Shown here piece by piece: positions 17,435 through 26,056 of a stretch of DNA of 64,000 nt. Below the pieces are notes generated by a model, which saw nothing but the letters and a program-made list of their open reading frames with translations, did no database searches and was not told the origin of the DNA. Origin of the DNA: Paraburkholderia monticola (GTDB lineage: Bacteria > Pseudomonadota > Gammaproteobacteria > Burkholderiales > Burkholderiaceae). The stretch is taken from positions 140,599 to 204,598 of the forward strand of contig NZ_LRBG01000036.1 of NCBI RefSeq assembly GCF_001580545.1, written 5' to 3'. How positions within the stretch are numbered: the stretch's first letter is position 1; each line of letters begins with the position of its first letter. Made by a program: the position numbers and the translations under genes.

Positions 17435-19432
17435 ATGGCATTTTTGGATCGGGAAGATTCAGGGCAAGACACGGTCTTCGCGCCGAAGACCTTGGGCCGA
17501 CGCACCTCGAAGGGCAAGGCCACCGCAGCTTTGCTACCGGTCGAAGCTGTGTCCACGGAGTCGCAGAACGAAGAGCGGCAGCGCCAGATGCGCGCACTCA
17601 TCCAGTTGGGAAAGGAGCGCGGCTACCTGACCCACGCCGAAATCAACGACCATTTGCCGGACAACTTCGCGCAGACCGCTGCCATCGAAACCATTGTCAG
17701 CACCTTCAATGACATGGGCGTGGCGGTCTACGAACAGGCGCCCGACGCGGAGACGCTGCTTCTGAGCGACGCTGCGCCGGCAGCCGTATCGGACGAGCAG
17801 ACCGAGGAGGAAGCAGAAGTGGCGCTTTCCACGGTCGATTCGGAATTCGGGCGCACGACCGATCCGGTCCGCATGTACATGCGTGAAATGGGCGCGACCG
17901 AATTGTTGACCCGCGCCGGCGAGGTTGAGATTGCCAAGCGCATCGAAGACGGCCTTCAGGAAATGATCCAGGCGATCGCGGCCTGCCCGGCAACGGTCGC
18001 CACGATCCTGGCGCATGTCGAGCAAATCGAGGCCGGTGAACTGCGCATCGATGAATTGGTGGACGGTCTGAACGAAGAGTCGGCGGCAGCCGACCCGTCA
18101 GTGTCCGATCTGGATGACGTACCAGACACCGACGCCAATACCGCCGATAGCGACGACGAAGCCGACGAGGACAGCGAGATCGGACCGGGAGATTCGGCCA
18201 AGGCAAACGAAGCGCGGCTGAAACAGCTCACGAGCGACAGCCTCGCCATATTTGCGCGAGTGCGCGAGTTGTTCGATCAGATTCCGCGTGCCGACAGCGC
18301 GCAAGGCAAGGGCCGCGCGAACTTCGCACGCGTGTGCGAGGCGATCCAGCGCGAACTGGCGCCCATTCGCTTCACGGCGCGAACCATCGATCGGCTGTGT
18401 GGCGACGTGCAGCAACAGGTTGCGCAGGTGCGCGCGGTCGAGCGGCGCATTCTGGCGATTGCCGTCGACCAGTGCGGCATGCCGCGCGAGAAATTCGTCG
18501 AGTCGTTTCCGGGACATGAAACCGATCTGGGGTGGGTCGGCCGCAGCGCCGCGGCATCGCGCAAGTACGGCGCCGCGCTCGAACGCAGTCTGCCGGCGAT
18601 TCAGGCCGAACAGCAAAAGCTGATCGAAGTCGAAACGAACGCGGTACTGCCGTTGCAACAGTTAAAGAAGATCAACCGGCAGATGATGGCGGCCGAGTCG
18701 AAAATGCGGCAGGCTAAGCGCGAAATGATCGAGGCCAACCTGCGCCTCGTGATCTCCATCGCGAAGAAGTACGTGAACCGCGGCATGCATTTTCTGGATC
18801 TGATTCAGGAAGGCAATATCGGCTTGATGAAGGCCGTCGACAAATTCGAATATCGACGCGGCTGGAAGTTTTCGACCTACGCAACGTGGTGGGTCAGGCA
18901 AGCCGTCACGCGTTCGCTCGCGGATCAGGCGCGCACGATTCGCGTGCCGGTGCATATGGTCGAGTCGATCAACAAGCTCAACCGTATTTCACGCGAAATC
19001 CTGCAGCAGACCGGACAGGAGCCGCATCCTGCCGTGCTGGCGCATCGCATGGAACTGACTGAAGAGAAGGTTCGCGGCATGCTGAAGGTCGCGAGGCAAC
19101 CCGTGTCGCTCGAGACGCCGGTGGGCGAGGACGCCGACGCGACGCTGGGCGATCTGATCGAAGATCCGACGGCGGCATCGCCCGCGGAGGCCGCGGTTCA
19201 GGCGAACCTGCGCTCCGCGATCGATGAGGCGCTCGACGCGCTGTCGCCGCGTGAGGCGAAGGTGCTGCGGATGCGTTTCGGGATCGATACGACGTCGGAC
19301 CATACGCTCGAGGAGTTGGGCAAACAGTTCGACCTGACGCGCGAGCGGATTCGGCAGATTGAAAGCAAGGCGATGCGAAAACTGATGCACCCGAGCCGTG
19401 CCGACAAGCTGCGGCAGTTTCTCGACCGTTGA
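17435..19432 (+). CDS. rpoD: RNA polymerase primary-type sigma factor (RpoD paralogue)
   Basis: 665 residues with the full group 1 layout: region 1.1 (about 35-115, ALIQLGKERGYLTHAEINDHLP), 1.2 from about 142 (DPVRMYMREMG), an acidic non-conserved region (about 200-265), 2.1-2.4 (about 430-490, including KFSTYATWWVRQAVTR), region 3 and region 4.2 (about 620-660, TLEELGKQFDLTRERIRQIESKAMRKL). Region 2.4 has W and V where housekeeping RpoD usually has Y and I, and the 4.2 tail also departs slightly. No dnaG or rpsU is adjacent, so I infer an extra copy rather than the main gene. CAGGAGAAGAT sets the start. Confidence 0.93.
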   Translation: MAFLDREDSGQDTVFAPKTLGRRTSKGKATAALLPVEAVSTESQNEERQRQMRALIQLGKERGYLTHAEINDHLPDNFAQTAAIETIVSTFNDMGVAVYEQAPDAETLLLSDAAPAAVSDEQTEEEAEVALSTVDSEFGRTTDPVRMYMREMGATELLTRAGEVEIAKRIEDGLQEMIQAIAACPATVATILAHVEQIEAGELRIDELVDGLNEESAAADPSVSDLDDVPDTDANTADSDDEADEDSEIGPGDSAKANEARLKQLTSDSLAIFARVRELFDQIPRADSAQGKGRANFARVCEAIQRELAPIRFTARTIDRLCGDVQQQVAQVRAVERRILAIAVDQCGMPREKFVESFPGHETDLGWVGRSAAASRKYGAALERSLPAIQAEQQKLIEVETNAVLPLQQLKKINRQMMAAESKMRQAKREMIEANLRLVISIAKKYVNRGMHFLDLIQEGNIGLMKAVDKFEYRRGWKFSTYATWWVRQAVTRSLADQARTIRVPVHMVESINKLNRISREILQQTGQEPHPAVLAHRMELTEEKVRGMLKVARQPVSLETPVGEDADATLGDLIEDPTAASPAEAAVQANLRSAIDEALDALSPREAKVLRMRFGIDTTSDHTLEELGKQFDLTRERIRQIESKAMRKLMHPSRADKLRQFLDR

Positions 19433-19560
19433 TCCATCGAGCAGGGCGGCAGTTCGAACGGTTTTGAAATCAGGGATTAAAGAACGCGAGGACAGCGGAG
19501 TAAAACCGGGTCACCCGCCAGGCTGATCCCTGGCTTTTGCGAGTGTTTGAAGAGTATTGG

Positions 19561-19594
19561 GCCAACATCGTTTATCCGGTGTTGGCTTTTTTTT
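19561..19594 (+). terminator. Intrinsic terminator after the rpoD paralogue
   Basis: GCCAACA (19561-19567) pairs with TGTTGGC (19580-19586), followed directly by eight T residues (19587-19594). A weaker hairpin (GCCAGG, CCTGGC, TTTT; 19517-19538) precedes it. This is a textbook Rho-independent terminator. Confidence 0.9.
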
Positions 19595-19696
19595 CGGCTG
19601 CAGCTTCTGAACCCATCGTGGCCTGCCGTTTCCCTGGTCAACGCCGCGGATGATCGTGCTACGATGGCCATTGCCAGGGTGTTGGAGGTAAATATC

Positions 19697-20005
19697 ATGG
19701 CTACATTTGGTATCGACGCAGTGCGCATGGACCCTTCGAACGACAGGATCACGCACGTGCGCTGGGCTGCGGTCGACCCGGCGACCCGTGAGTGGTCGTC
19801 GGCAACTTCAATCGCCGATGTGGGCCAGGTTGTCGACGCGATCCACCGCGGCGACGCTGTCTGGTCAGTTTTCACACTCGGCGGCACGCGTTTTCTCGGG
19901 CCGAAAATCATTGTGGTCTCACACGTCAACGGGCACGACGGAATCAACACCGACGTCCCCGAGGGCCACATCGAGAAATGCATTGACGACTTGCCGCATA
20001 TTTAG
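19697..20005 (+). CDS. Small conserved protein, DUF3892-like
   Basis: 102 residues behind a good GGAGGT ribosome site. The sequence (ITHVRWAAVDPATREWS, then VVDAIHRGDAVWSVF and IVVSHVNGHDGINTDVPEGHIEKCIDDLPHI) resembles small DUF3892-type proteins; I recognise the style rather than a function. No signal peptide or membrane helix. It lies after the rpoD terminator and is convergent with the CHASE2 gene, so it stands alone. The family assignment is tentative. Confidence 0.7.
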   Translation: MATFGIDAVRMDPSNDRITHVRWAAVDPATREWSSATSIADVGQVVDAIHRGDAVWSVFTLGGTRFLGPKIIVVSHVNGHDGINTDVPEGHIEKCIDDLPHI

Positions 20006-20063
20006 ACTGCGCGAGGTGTTTGCGATCTATCTGTTGGCATCAGCCTCGCACCGCGTCCCTGCG

Positions 20064-21614
20064 TCATGACCGCGGCGCCTCGCCCGCACCGCCTTCGTTC
20101 TTTTCATCCGCGGGGCTGGCCGCGCCTTGCGCCTGAACCTGAACCTGACCCTGACCCGGAGGCACCGCCCGCGCCAGCGCAGCTTCCGCGGCGGCCGCCT
20201 TCTGCTCATGAAGCAACGACGGCGTCAGGAAACACCCCATCACGGCGGACAGAATGATAAAAATCGCCGCGGCGTCGACGAGGAACCCGAAGCGGACGAA
20301 GATGTAAAAGCAGCCCAGCACATTCAGCAGGTGCAGCGACACGCCGACCAGCGTGATGCCCTTCGGAAAGGTCTTCACGAACGTCGAGAACCGCGTGCTC
20401 TTGCGCGGCACGTACCAGACGATCAGCAGCCCGACTGCCATGATGAAACCCGTCTCCACCCATTTCAGCCAGGTGGGACGGCGCAGGAAGCGTCCCTCGA
20501 AGATCGTCTCGATCACCTGAGCCTGAATCTCGATGCCCGGCACCAGTTCGCCGAGCGGCGTCGTGCGCATGTCGGTCACGCCCGCGCCGGTCAGACCGAC
20601 CAGCACGAGTTTGTCGCGAAAGCGCTGCGGATCGACCTTGCCTTGCAGGACGTCGCGCGCTGACACGTAGCGGTCCAGCGTGGAGCGGATCGACGCGAAG
20701 TGCAGCCAGATGTCGCCGCCTGGTTGCGTGGGCACCTGGACATCCGCGACGCCGACAGCCTGCACGCCCGCGTTGTCGGCAGAGACGTCGATGGCCGGCG
20801 AACCGGTCGCGACGCGCAGCATTTCGATCGGCAGGCTCGGCACGAGTTTGTCGCCGAGACCCATGACGAGCGGCAAGTGCCGGACCACGCCCAGTTCGAG
20901 CGCGACGCTCAGCAGCGCTTGCCCATGCGCCGCCGCCTGCAGTACCGGCAGGCTCGCGAGCACATACTCGAAGCGTCGCACGCGATCGAGCGGATCGCTG
21001 CCATGCAGCAGGACCGGCGCGCTACGCAGCGCGGTACGGGTGGCGAACGCGGCGTGATCGAGCGCGGCCGCGCCGAGGACGGTCGGCGCGGCGTGCAATG
21101 ACTGCGCGAGGATCTCGTCATGCGTGGGTAGCGCGCGCAGCGCGGCGGCGAGCGTCGTGGTGCCGGGCGGCAGATTGTCGGCGACGCGCTCGGGAGACGT
21201 TTGATCCGGCTCCGGCATGTAGATGTCGAGTCCGATCGCAAGCGGCTTCTGCGCCGCGATCGCGTCGACGAGACCGGCGAGCCGGTTGCGCGGCCACGGC
21301 CACTGGCCGACGCTCGCGAGCGTCTCCTCGTCGATCTCGACGATGATCACCGGCTGGGTGGTCGGCATGCGCGGGTAGTGGCGCTGGTACTGATCGAACA
21401 GCAGCTGCCGCGCCGACTTGAACGAATCCGGCAGCGCGTCGTCGACCGTATCGACGAACGATGGACGCGGGATGTCGCTCGGCCATTCGCTGATCAGGTT
21501 CAGCAGGCTCAGGCCGAACAGGATCGTCAATGCCAGCGGCCGCCCCTGAGACGCCCTCGCCAGGTTGCCGATCCGCGCGCGCCAGAGGTCGTAGAGGCGT
21601 TTCATGGCGGGCAA
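20064..21614 (-). CDS. CHASE2 domain membrane protein without output domain
   Basis: 516 residues. An N-terminal membrane helix (about 26-42) is followed by a CHASE2 extracytoplasmic sensor domain (about 50-370; VIIVEIDEETLASVGQWPWPRNRLAGLVDAI and the DKLVLVGLTGAGVTDMRTTPLGELVPGIEIQAQVIETIF end are diagnostic). Three further helices follow (about 385-470). In many proteins CHASE2 is fused to an adenylate cyclase or kinase; here the chain stops after a 60-residue Ala/Gln/Pro-rich cytoplasmic tail. It is third in a FecR-OmpA-CHASE2 operon. The start could be the Met at residue 4. Confidence 0.9.
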   Translation of the reverse strand: MPAMKRLYDLWRARIGNLARASQGRPLALTILFGLSLLNLISEWPSDIPRPSFVDTVDDALPDSFKSARQLLFDQYQRHYPRMPTTQPVIIVEIDEETLASVGQWPWPRNRLAGLVDAIAAQKPLAIGLDIYMPEPDQTSPERVADNLPPGTTTLAAALRALPTHDEILAQSLHAAPTVLGAAALDHAAFATRTALRSAPVLLHGSDPLDRVRRFEYVLASLPVLQAAAHGQALLSVALELGVVRHLPLVMGLGDKLVPSLPIEMLRVATGSPAIDVSADNAGVQAVGVADVQVPTQPGGDIWLHFASIRSTLDRYVSARDVLQGKVDPQRFRDKLVLVGLTGAGVTDMRTTPLGELVPGIEIQAQVIETIFEGRFLRRPTWLKWVETGFIMAVGLLIVWYVPRKSTRFSTFVKTFPKGITLVGVSLHLLNVLGCFYIFVRFGFLVDAAAIFIILSAVMGCFLTPSLLHEQKAAAAEAALARAVPPGQGQVQVQAQGAASPADEKNEGGAGEAPRS

Positions 21615-21643
21615 GGGCGGTCAGCGGTGCCGGGCGGGGTGCG

Positions 21644-22261
21644 TCATTGAATGGTGATGACGACCCGTCGGTTCATGCGGTTGGGCACGCCGTCTGGCGT
21701 CTGGACCAGTGGCTCGCGTTTGCCGCGCCAGGTGGTTTCGATCTGCTTCGCGGGAATGCCTTCCTTGATCAGGAATGCCACGGCGCTTTGGGCCCGCCGC
21801 ATCGACAGCCGGTCGTTGAACTCCTGTGAGCCCGCCAGATCGGTGTGGCCGATCACGACGACCTGAGGCGCGGGCCAGGTCGCCAGCACCGCTTTCATCT
21901 TCTGGACCGTGGCGGGCGACTCCGGCGCCAGCTCGGTCGCGGAGTCGAACAGGAAGAACAGCGTGAAGGTCATCGGGCGAGGCGGGCGCGCCGCGAGCAG
22001 ATCGCTATAGCGCGTTTCCACATCCTGCTGGCTGTCCATCGTCGTTTCGATCTTGCCGCTCTGCGCGACGTCGACGCCGGCGTAAGCCTTGTCGATGGTG
22101 CGCTCGCCGCTCGCGCTATGAACCACGACCGCGCCGACCTTGCCGTCGGGATCGGGTAACAGGATGATCTTGTCCGGCGGCGTACTGCACCCGGCCAGCC
22201 ATCCCAGCACGACGAGCGTCGCCGCTGGCGCGACGCGCCCACGTCGGATCGCGGCTTTCAA
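21644..22261 (-). CDS. OmpA-family lipoprotein
   Basis: 205 residues. An N-terminal lipoprotein signal (LVVLGWLAGCSTPP; lipobox Cys about residue 25) and a C-terminal OmpA peptidoglycan-binding domain (FFLFDSATELAPES then VVVIGHTDLAGSQEFNDRLSMRRAQSAVAFLIKEGIPAKQI and NRRVVITI). It should be anchored in the outer membrane and bind the cell wall non-covalently. The ATGA overlap with the fecR-like stop shows translational coupling; the CHASE2 gene follows after 29 bases. Confidence 0.92.
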   Translation of the reverse strand: MKAAIRRGRVAPAATLVVLGWLAGCSTPPDKIILLPDPDGKVGAVVVHSASGERTIDKAYAGVDVAQSGKIETTMDSQQDVETRYSDLLAARPPRPMTFTLFFLFDSATELAPESPATVQKMKAVLATWPAPQVVVIGHTDLAGSQEFNDRLSMRRAQSAVAFLIKEGIPAKQIETTWRGKREPLVQTPDGVPNRMNRRVVITIQ

Positions 22262-22815
22262 TGCGTCGTCTCCCCTTGGTCGCCTACTTCGATGATGAAC
22301 TGCGTGCCGCGCACGCCCAACGTGGTGGTCGGCGTGCTGAAGCGAACCGAGTCGGGATTCGCCTTGGCCAGCTTGCCGGAGATCACGGCGAGCGATCCGC
22401 GTTTGACGCTCGCATGGAGCTCGCCGCCATAGGTCGTGCTGTCGAAGGCGAACCGGTCGAGTTCGAGCGTGGTGTTGGCGCCGGCCGAAAGCTGGGTGGT
22501 GTCGCGCAGCGTGATGCCGACCGACGATTCCGGGCCGGTCACGACGCGGTCGCGGCTGTACACGTCGCTGCCGATGACCGCCGACGCATTCCCGCCCGAT
22601 CGCTCGATCCGCACCGTTCCCTTGACGGTCTTGACGACGCCGGCGACATCGGAGGCGACGGCCGGCGCGGTCGCCGACGTGGAATCGGAGGCGGCCGGGT
22701 CGGCGGCGAGCGTGGCAGTGGCGGTGAGAGCGCTAAAGGCGATGACGGCAGGGGCCGCCAGGCCGCACGCAAAAGTCACGACACGGGTGATGGATGGGGC
22801 ACGCATCGGTGGCAC
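22258..22815 (-). CDS. FecR domain protein, exported
   Basis: 185 residues with a signal peptide (cut after about residue 37, TATLAADP) and a FecR domain: VAGVVKTVKGTVRIERSGGNASAVIGSDVYSRDRVVTGPESSVGITLRDTTQLSAGANTTLELDRF, then GSLAVISGKLAK and TPTTTLGVRGTQFIIEV. It is not an iron anti-sigma factor: there is no N-terminal sigma-binding region and no FecI nearby. This stand-alone periplasmic FecR form is typically found beside OmpA and CHASE2 genes, exactly as here. It begins the operon. An alternative start is the Met at residue 4. Confidence 0.9.
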   Translation of the reverse strand: MPPMRAPSITRVVTFACGLAAPAVIAFSALTATATLAADPAASDSTSATAPAVASDVAGVVKTVKGTVRIERSGGNASAVIGSDVYSRDRVVTGPESSVGITLRDTTQLSAGANTTLELDRFAFDSTTYGGELHASVKRGSLAVISGKLAKANPDSVRFSTPTTTLGVRGTQFIIEVGDQGETTH

Positions 22816-23337
22816 CTGCTGGCGAAAACGCTAATTCCACGCGGCAGCGCGGCTAGCCGATGTCGACGTGGGACTGTGACCGATATTGACCGACTGCTCG
22901 CGGCTTGGGACAGGTGTTGGGTCTGCGCAAACTGCGGCCTTTGAAACCCGGGCTTCGTTGGTGCGGCAGCGAGCAGAATAGGATGCCCGGCGCGGATCGC
23001 TCTGTGCGGTTCCCCGCATATCATGGCCAGCACTTCCAGTGCGCGCCGGATATCAGCACAGTGAGCCTGTGTGGCTAGAACGCAAATCGCGGAGCGCCGC
23101 ACGCGTTTGTTGCGGAACACTTCGAAACGAGCGTTTCTGTTGTGAGATGTCCCCGCGTCCGATGAAGCAGCGGCGGTCCGATCGGCTTGACGCTAACGAC
23201 CGATTCGGAACGCCGGTGCGGTGGGTGTCGGTCGCCGATCGGGCCGGATGTGTTCGGGGCGAGAGGTGGGCGGATCGCCGACGCGCGCAAGGCCCGAAAA
23301 GTCGAGACTGAACGAGCGAAGCACGGTGGCGTGTGGT
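22816..23337. other. Intergenic region, no gene supported
   Basis: About 520 bases between the fecR start and the first tandem DUF4148 gene. Open frames exist on the minus strand but have arginine-rich compositions typical of GC-rich non-coding DNA and no convincing ribosome sites. It probably contains the fecR operon promoter. Confidence 0.5.
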
Positions 23338-23718
23338 TCACGAGCCGGAATAGGGATTGCAGAAGCTGACAGGTCCGACGCAGGTCGAAGGATCCGCCGG
23401 AGCGATCTTTGGTGTTTTGTGGCCGGCCTCGGTCGCGCCTTTCATTTCAGTGCCCAGGCCACTGTCCGTGTTTGGCTGGGGAGGCGTGGCGGCTTGTTGC
23501 TCTGCGTCCTCAGCGGCTATTTTCGCCTCCGCAGCCTGGATATCGGCAGGATAGTTCACGTCGTTGACGGTCGCCGGATTGTATCCGGCCTGTTCGAGCC
23601 GGATGAGGTCGGCGCGGACCTGCGCTCGGGTCAGCGGGACGGACGCGGACTGCGCAAATGTTGCTGTGGAACCGACGAGCGCACTGAGCGTCAACGCCAG
23701 CAGGGCGAGCTTTTTCAT
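23338..23718 (-). CDS. DUF4148 exported protein with C-terminal Cys motif (paralogue A)
   Basis: 126 residues. Signal peptide 1-22 (STATFAQ), then the DUF4148 core LTRAQVRADLIRLEQAGYNPATVNDVNYPADIQAAEAKIAAEDAEQ and a low-complexity stretch. It ends STCVGPVSFCNPYSGS, nearly the same tail as the next gene. Two cysteines eight residues apart could form a disulfide in the periplasm. The start was set at the Met of the signal peptide; upstream in-frame codons are not part of the gene. Function unknown. Confidence 0.88.
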   Translation of the reverse strand: MKKLALLALTLSALVGSTATFAQSASVPLTRAQVRADLIRLEQAGYNPATVNDVNYPADIQAAEAKIAAEDAEQQAATPPQPNTDSGLGTEMKGATEAGHKTPKIAPADPSTCVGPVSFCNPYSGS

Positions 23719-23785
23719 GATCTTGACTCCTTCCAACAGGGGACCCGGGTTGCCGGGAAACGAGTGAAGCACGTTGAGGTGTGGC

Positions 23786-24127
23786 TCAGGAGCCGGAGTA
23801 GATATTGCAGAAACTGACGGGTCCAACGCAGGCCGACGGACCCGAAGAAGGCATGTTCCGTTTGACGTGGCCGGCATCGCTCGTGCCTGTCGCCGCAGTT
23901 CCCATCCCACCGTCGCTGTTTTGCTGCTTGAGTCGTGCGACCTGCTGTTGAAAGATCGGCGCAACGTCGGGGTACGACGTCTCACTCACGAAGTTCAGAC
24001 CGTTGTGTTCGGCTTCGATCAACTCCTGCCGCACCTGTGCCCGGGTTTTTTCCTGAGCCTGCGCGTTCATCGCGCTGCCCGCTCCGGCGACGAGCATCAG
24101 GGCGAAAATCATGGTTCGTTTGTTCAC
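23786..24127 (-). CDS. DUF4148-like exported protein with C-terminal Cys motif (paralogue B)
   Basis: 113 residues. Signal peptide 1-24 (AMNAQAQ), core TRAQVRQELIEAEHNGLNFVSETSYPDVAPIFQQQVARLKQQ, then a Gly/Ser/Thr linker and the tail SACVGPVSFCNIYSGS. It is 67 bases upstream of paralogue A on the same strand, so they are a tandem duplication and perhaps one transcript. The near-identical tails contrast with diverged middles. Function unknown; periplasmic. Confidence 0.88.
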   Translation of the reverse strand: MNKRTMIFALMLVAGAGSAMNAQAQEKTRAQVRQELIEAEHNGLNFVSETSYPDVAPIFQQQVARLKQQNSDGGMGTAATGTSDAGHVKRNMPSSGPSACVGPVSFCNIYSGS

Positions 24128-24444
24128 TTGGGACTCCGATATAAGTGTTGGGCGTTTGCTCGTTCTGCATCATGATCGGCACAAAGCCACCGTGCTCTGC
24201 TCGACGTGAGGGGACCGAAACGCGGCGGTCATCATCAGTGCGCTCACACCACGGTAAACCACGGGTGTGCGCCGCTTATTCCCGAAGCCGCCAGGAATTT
24301 GGAAAAACTTGATGTCCAGGTGACCGCGTCACGCGGGCATGGGCCCGGCGCGGGAAAAGCCTTCACCTGCACGCCGACGGGGCAGGGAATAACCGGCGCA
24401 TGCTCGCGGTATTACAGGCATGGCATCGGAAATGGGAGATCGAA
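24128..24444. other. Intergenic region, no gene seen
   Basis: About 320 bases between divergent small genes. No credible frame on either strand. It would hold the promoter of the DUF4148 pair on the minus strand. Confidence 0.4.
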
Positions 24445-24735
24445 ATGGACATCATCGACATGGCCCGTGCGTCGGGATTGACCGTTATCCTCGATGGCAG
24501 GATTGGCCGCGAGGAATACCGCAGCGTATGCGGTTCGGTATCGGCGTTACAGCGGTTCGCCGAGTCGCTACGGGTATCGGCGTCACATCAGGATGACGGC
24601 GCCCCGCGTCGGTCATCGGCGGGCAGCGTGTTTGGACGGTTACGCCGGCGCATCGGCAGACTTGCGAGAATAACGGGCGCCACGTTGCCCCCCGCCCGGC
24701 GCGTGTCCCGCTTCGTTCATCGGAGTCGGATGTGA
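24445..24735 (+). CDS. Small hypothetical protein
   Basis: 96 residues from an ATG behind GGGAGATCGAA. The N-terminal part (MDIIDMARASGLTVILDGRI, then GREEYRSVCGSVSALQRFAES) has good coding character and resembles short conserved Burkholderia proteins; the C-terminal half is basic (RRSSAGSVFGRLRRRIGRL) and less convincing. No domain recognised. A shorter real gene or a frameshifted end is possible. Confidence 0.5.
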   Translation: MDIIDMARASGLTVILDGRIGREEYRSVCGSVSALQRFAESLRVSASHQDDGAPRRSSAGSVFGRLRRRIGRLARITGATLPPARRVSRFVHRSRM

Positions 24736-24844
24736 GAGGTTGATTTCGGATGTCGCCGCTCGACCTCGCCAGCATCGCGATTGGCAAGGTCGTTGTGTTG
24801 GGCATTGCCAAAGAAGTACGTGGGGGAAGGTATTAAAGCAACAA

Positions 24845-26056
24845 CTAGAGTATCAATGACCCCCTTGCCGCCTCTTTGCCAGGCGCGGGCAGGTCAGTCG
24901 GACGCTGGATGCTTTCTCTCGGAAAGACGAGCTGGTACCGCTTTTCGAGCTCGTGGGCAGTCTCCGCAGCCTTGGCCCATTGTCGCGCCATGTCGAGATC
25001 GAAGTCCCCGGGCCCGTAACTCCGCTCTGGATTATCGGAAAGAAGTTGGAGGCTGCCGTTACGGCTTTTGCTGCGCTCGTAAAAGTACTGCTTGCCGTCC
25101 ATCGCTCGCCAATACACGTCCCCAACGATCTCCCGGTAAGACTGAAGCCTCAGGCGCAGGCGCGCATAGCGAAAGTCCTGGTCGGCCGCCTCGGATTGCA
25201 AGCCAAACTGGATCATCAGGAAGTGGTAAGCGGTAAGCTCATTGATGAGGACGTTGATGATGCTTTCGACCTGATTGGGGTCGAACTCGATGAGATCGCG
25301 GATTGCCTTGCGCGCGCTTTCAAGGGTGAGGAACATCATATAGACGACGCTTTTCAAGGCTTCGTGCCAAGGGTCATCGGGGCTGCCGCCGGTCAATGGA
25401 GCGTCTATCCTGGTCATGATTCTCAGGGTGTCTCTCATCGCCTTGAAGTAGGTATAGAAAGCTGTCACGTTCGTCACGACCCTGACCTCAAGGACGCGAA
25501 GATCCGCCGCGTTGTGATCGAACACGGGCGTGTAGTCCTCGGTCGCATCGAAATGACTGAACGCGTGCCGGATCCGCTCGACCATCTGCGGATCAGGCGG
25601 CCCGTGAAGGTCGACATTGAATGCCTCCACATATCGTCTTGCGACGTCTGTTATCGCAAAGACGCGGCAGATGGTGCCGATCTCACAGGCGAACAGATCG
25701 ACGATGCCTATGCGCGCACTGCCCGATTGATATGCCCACGCGGTCACGCCGCACGCAAGTGCGATGACAGGACCGATCAGGCTCGAGACAGCGAATAGCG
25801 AGTCGCCAAACAAGCGTATCCATGGCCAGAGATTCTTCGCCCCAGCCACTACTTTCCAGTTGTCGGAAATGGTGTGCCAGTAAGAGAAAATAATCGCCAG
25901 GAGGCTCCCGAGACCGGACACATAGACTGTCGCCCAGGTGATCAGCCGAAGGTCGGCGACATGCTGCGACTTACCCAGCCGGTTCAACGTCTCGGCGGCC
26001 CGCTTCTCGCCTGAACGCCGCACCAGCCATCCGGGGACAACCGCGATCATGGGCAT
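24845..26056 (-). CDS. Unrecognised protein with N-terminal membrane helices
   Basis: 403 residues, start supported by GGAGG five bases upstream. Two or three helices lie near the N-terminus (about 38-60, WATVYVSGLGSLLAIIFSYW; about 83-112, GDSLFAVSSLIGPVIALACGVTAWAY), and the remaining 280 residues look cytoplasmic and mainly helical (AFYTYFKAMRDTLRIMTRI, SVVYMMFLTLESARKAIRDLIEF, VINVLINELTAYHFLMIQFGL). I do not recognise the family. The helical part resembles a scaffold or sensor more than an enzyme; no nucleotide-binding motif seen. Stands alone. Confidence 0.75.
   Translation of the reverse strand: MPMIAVVPGWLVRRSGEKRAAETLNRLGKSQHVADLRLITWATVYVSGLGSLLAIIFSYWHTISDNWKVVAGAKNLWPWIRLFGDSLFAVSSLIGPVIALACGVTAWAYQSGSARIGIVDLFACEIGTICRVFAITDVARRYVEAFNVDLHGPPDPQMVERIRHAFSHFDATEDYTPVFDHNAADLRVLEVRVVTNVTAFYTYFKAMRDTLRIMTRIDAPLTGGSPDDPWHEALKSVVYMMFLTLESARKAIRDLIEFDPNQVESIINVLINELTAYHFLMIQFGLQSEAADQDFRYARLRLRLQSYREIVGDVYWRAMDGKQYFYERSKSRNGSLQLLSDNPERSYGPGDFDLDMARQWAKAAETAHELEKRYQLVFPRESIQRPTDLPAPGKEAARGSLIL

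Noticed and set aside
22258..22815. FecR as an iron-starvation anti-sigma factor
   Set aside because: No FecI-type sigma gene or TonB receptor nearby, and the protein has a cleavable signal instead of a cytoplasmic sigma-binding region.
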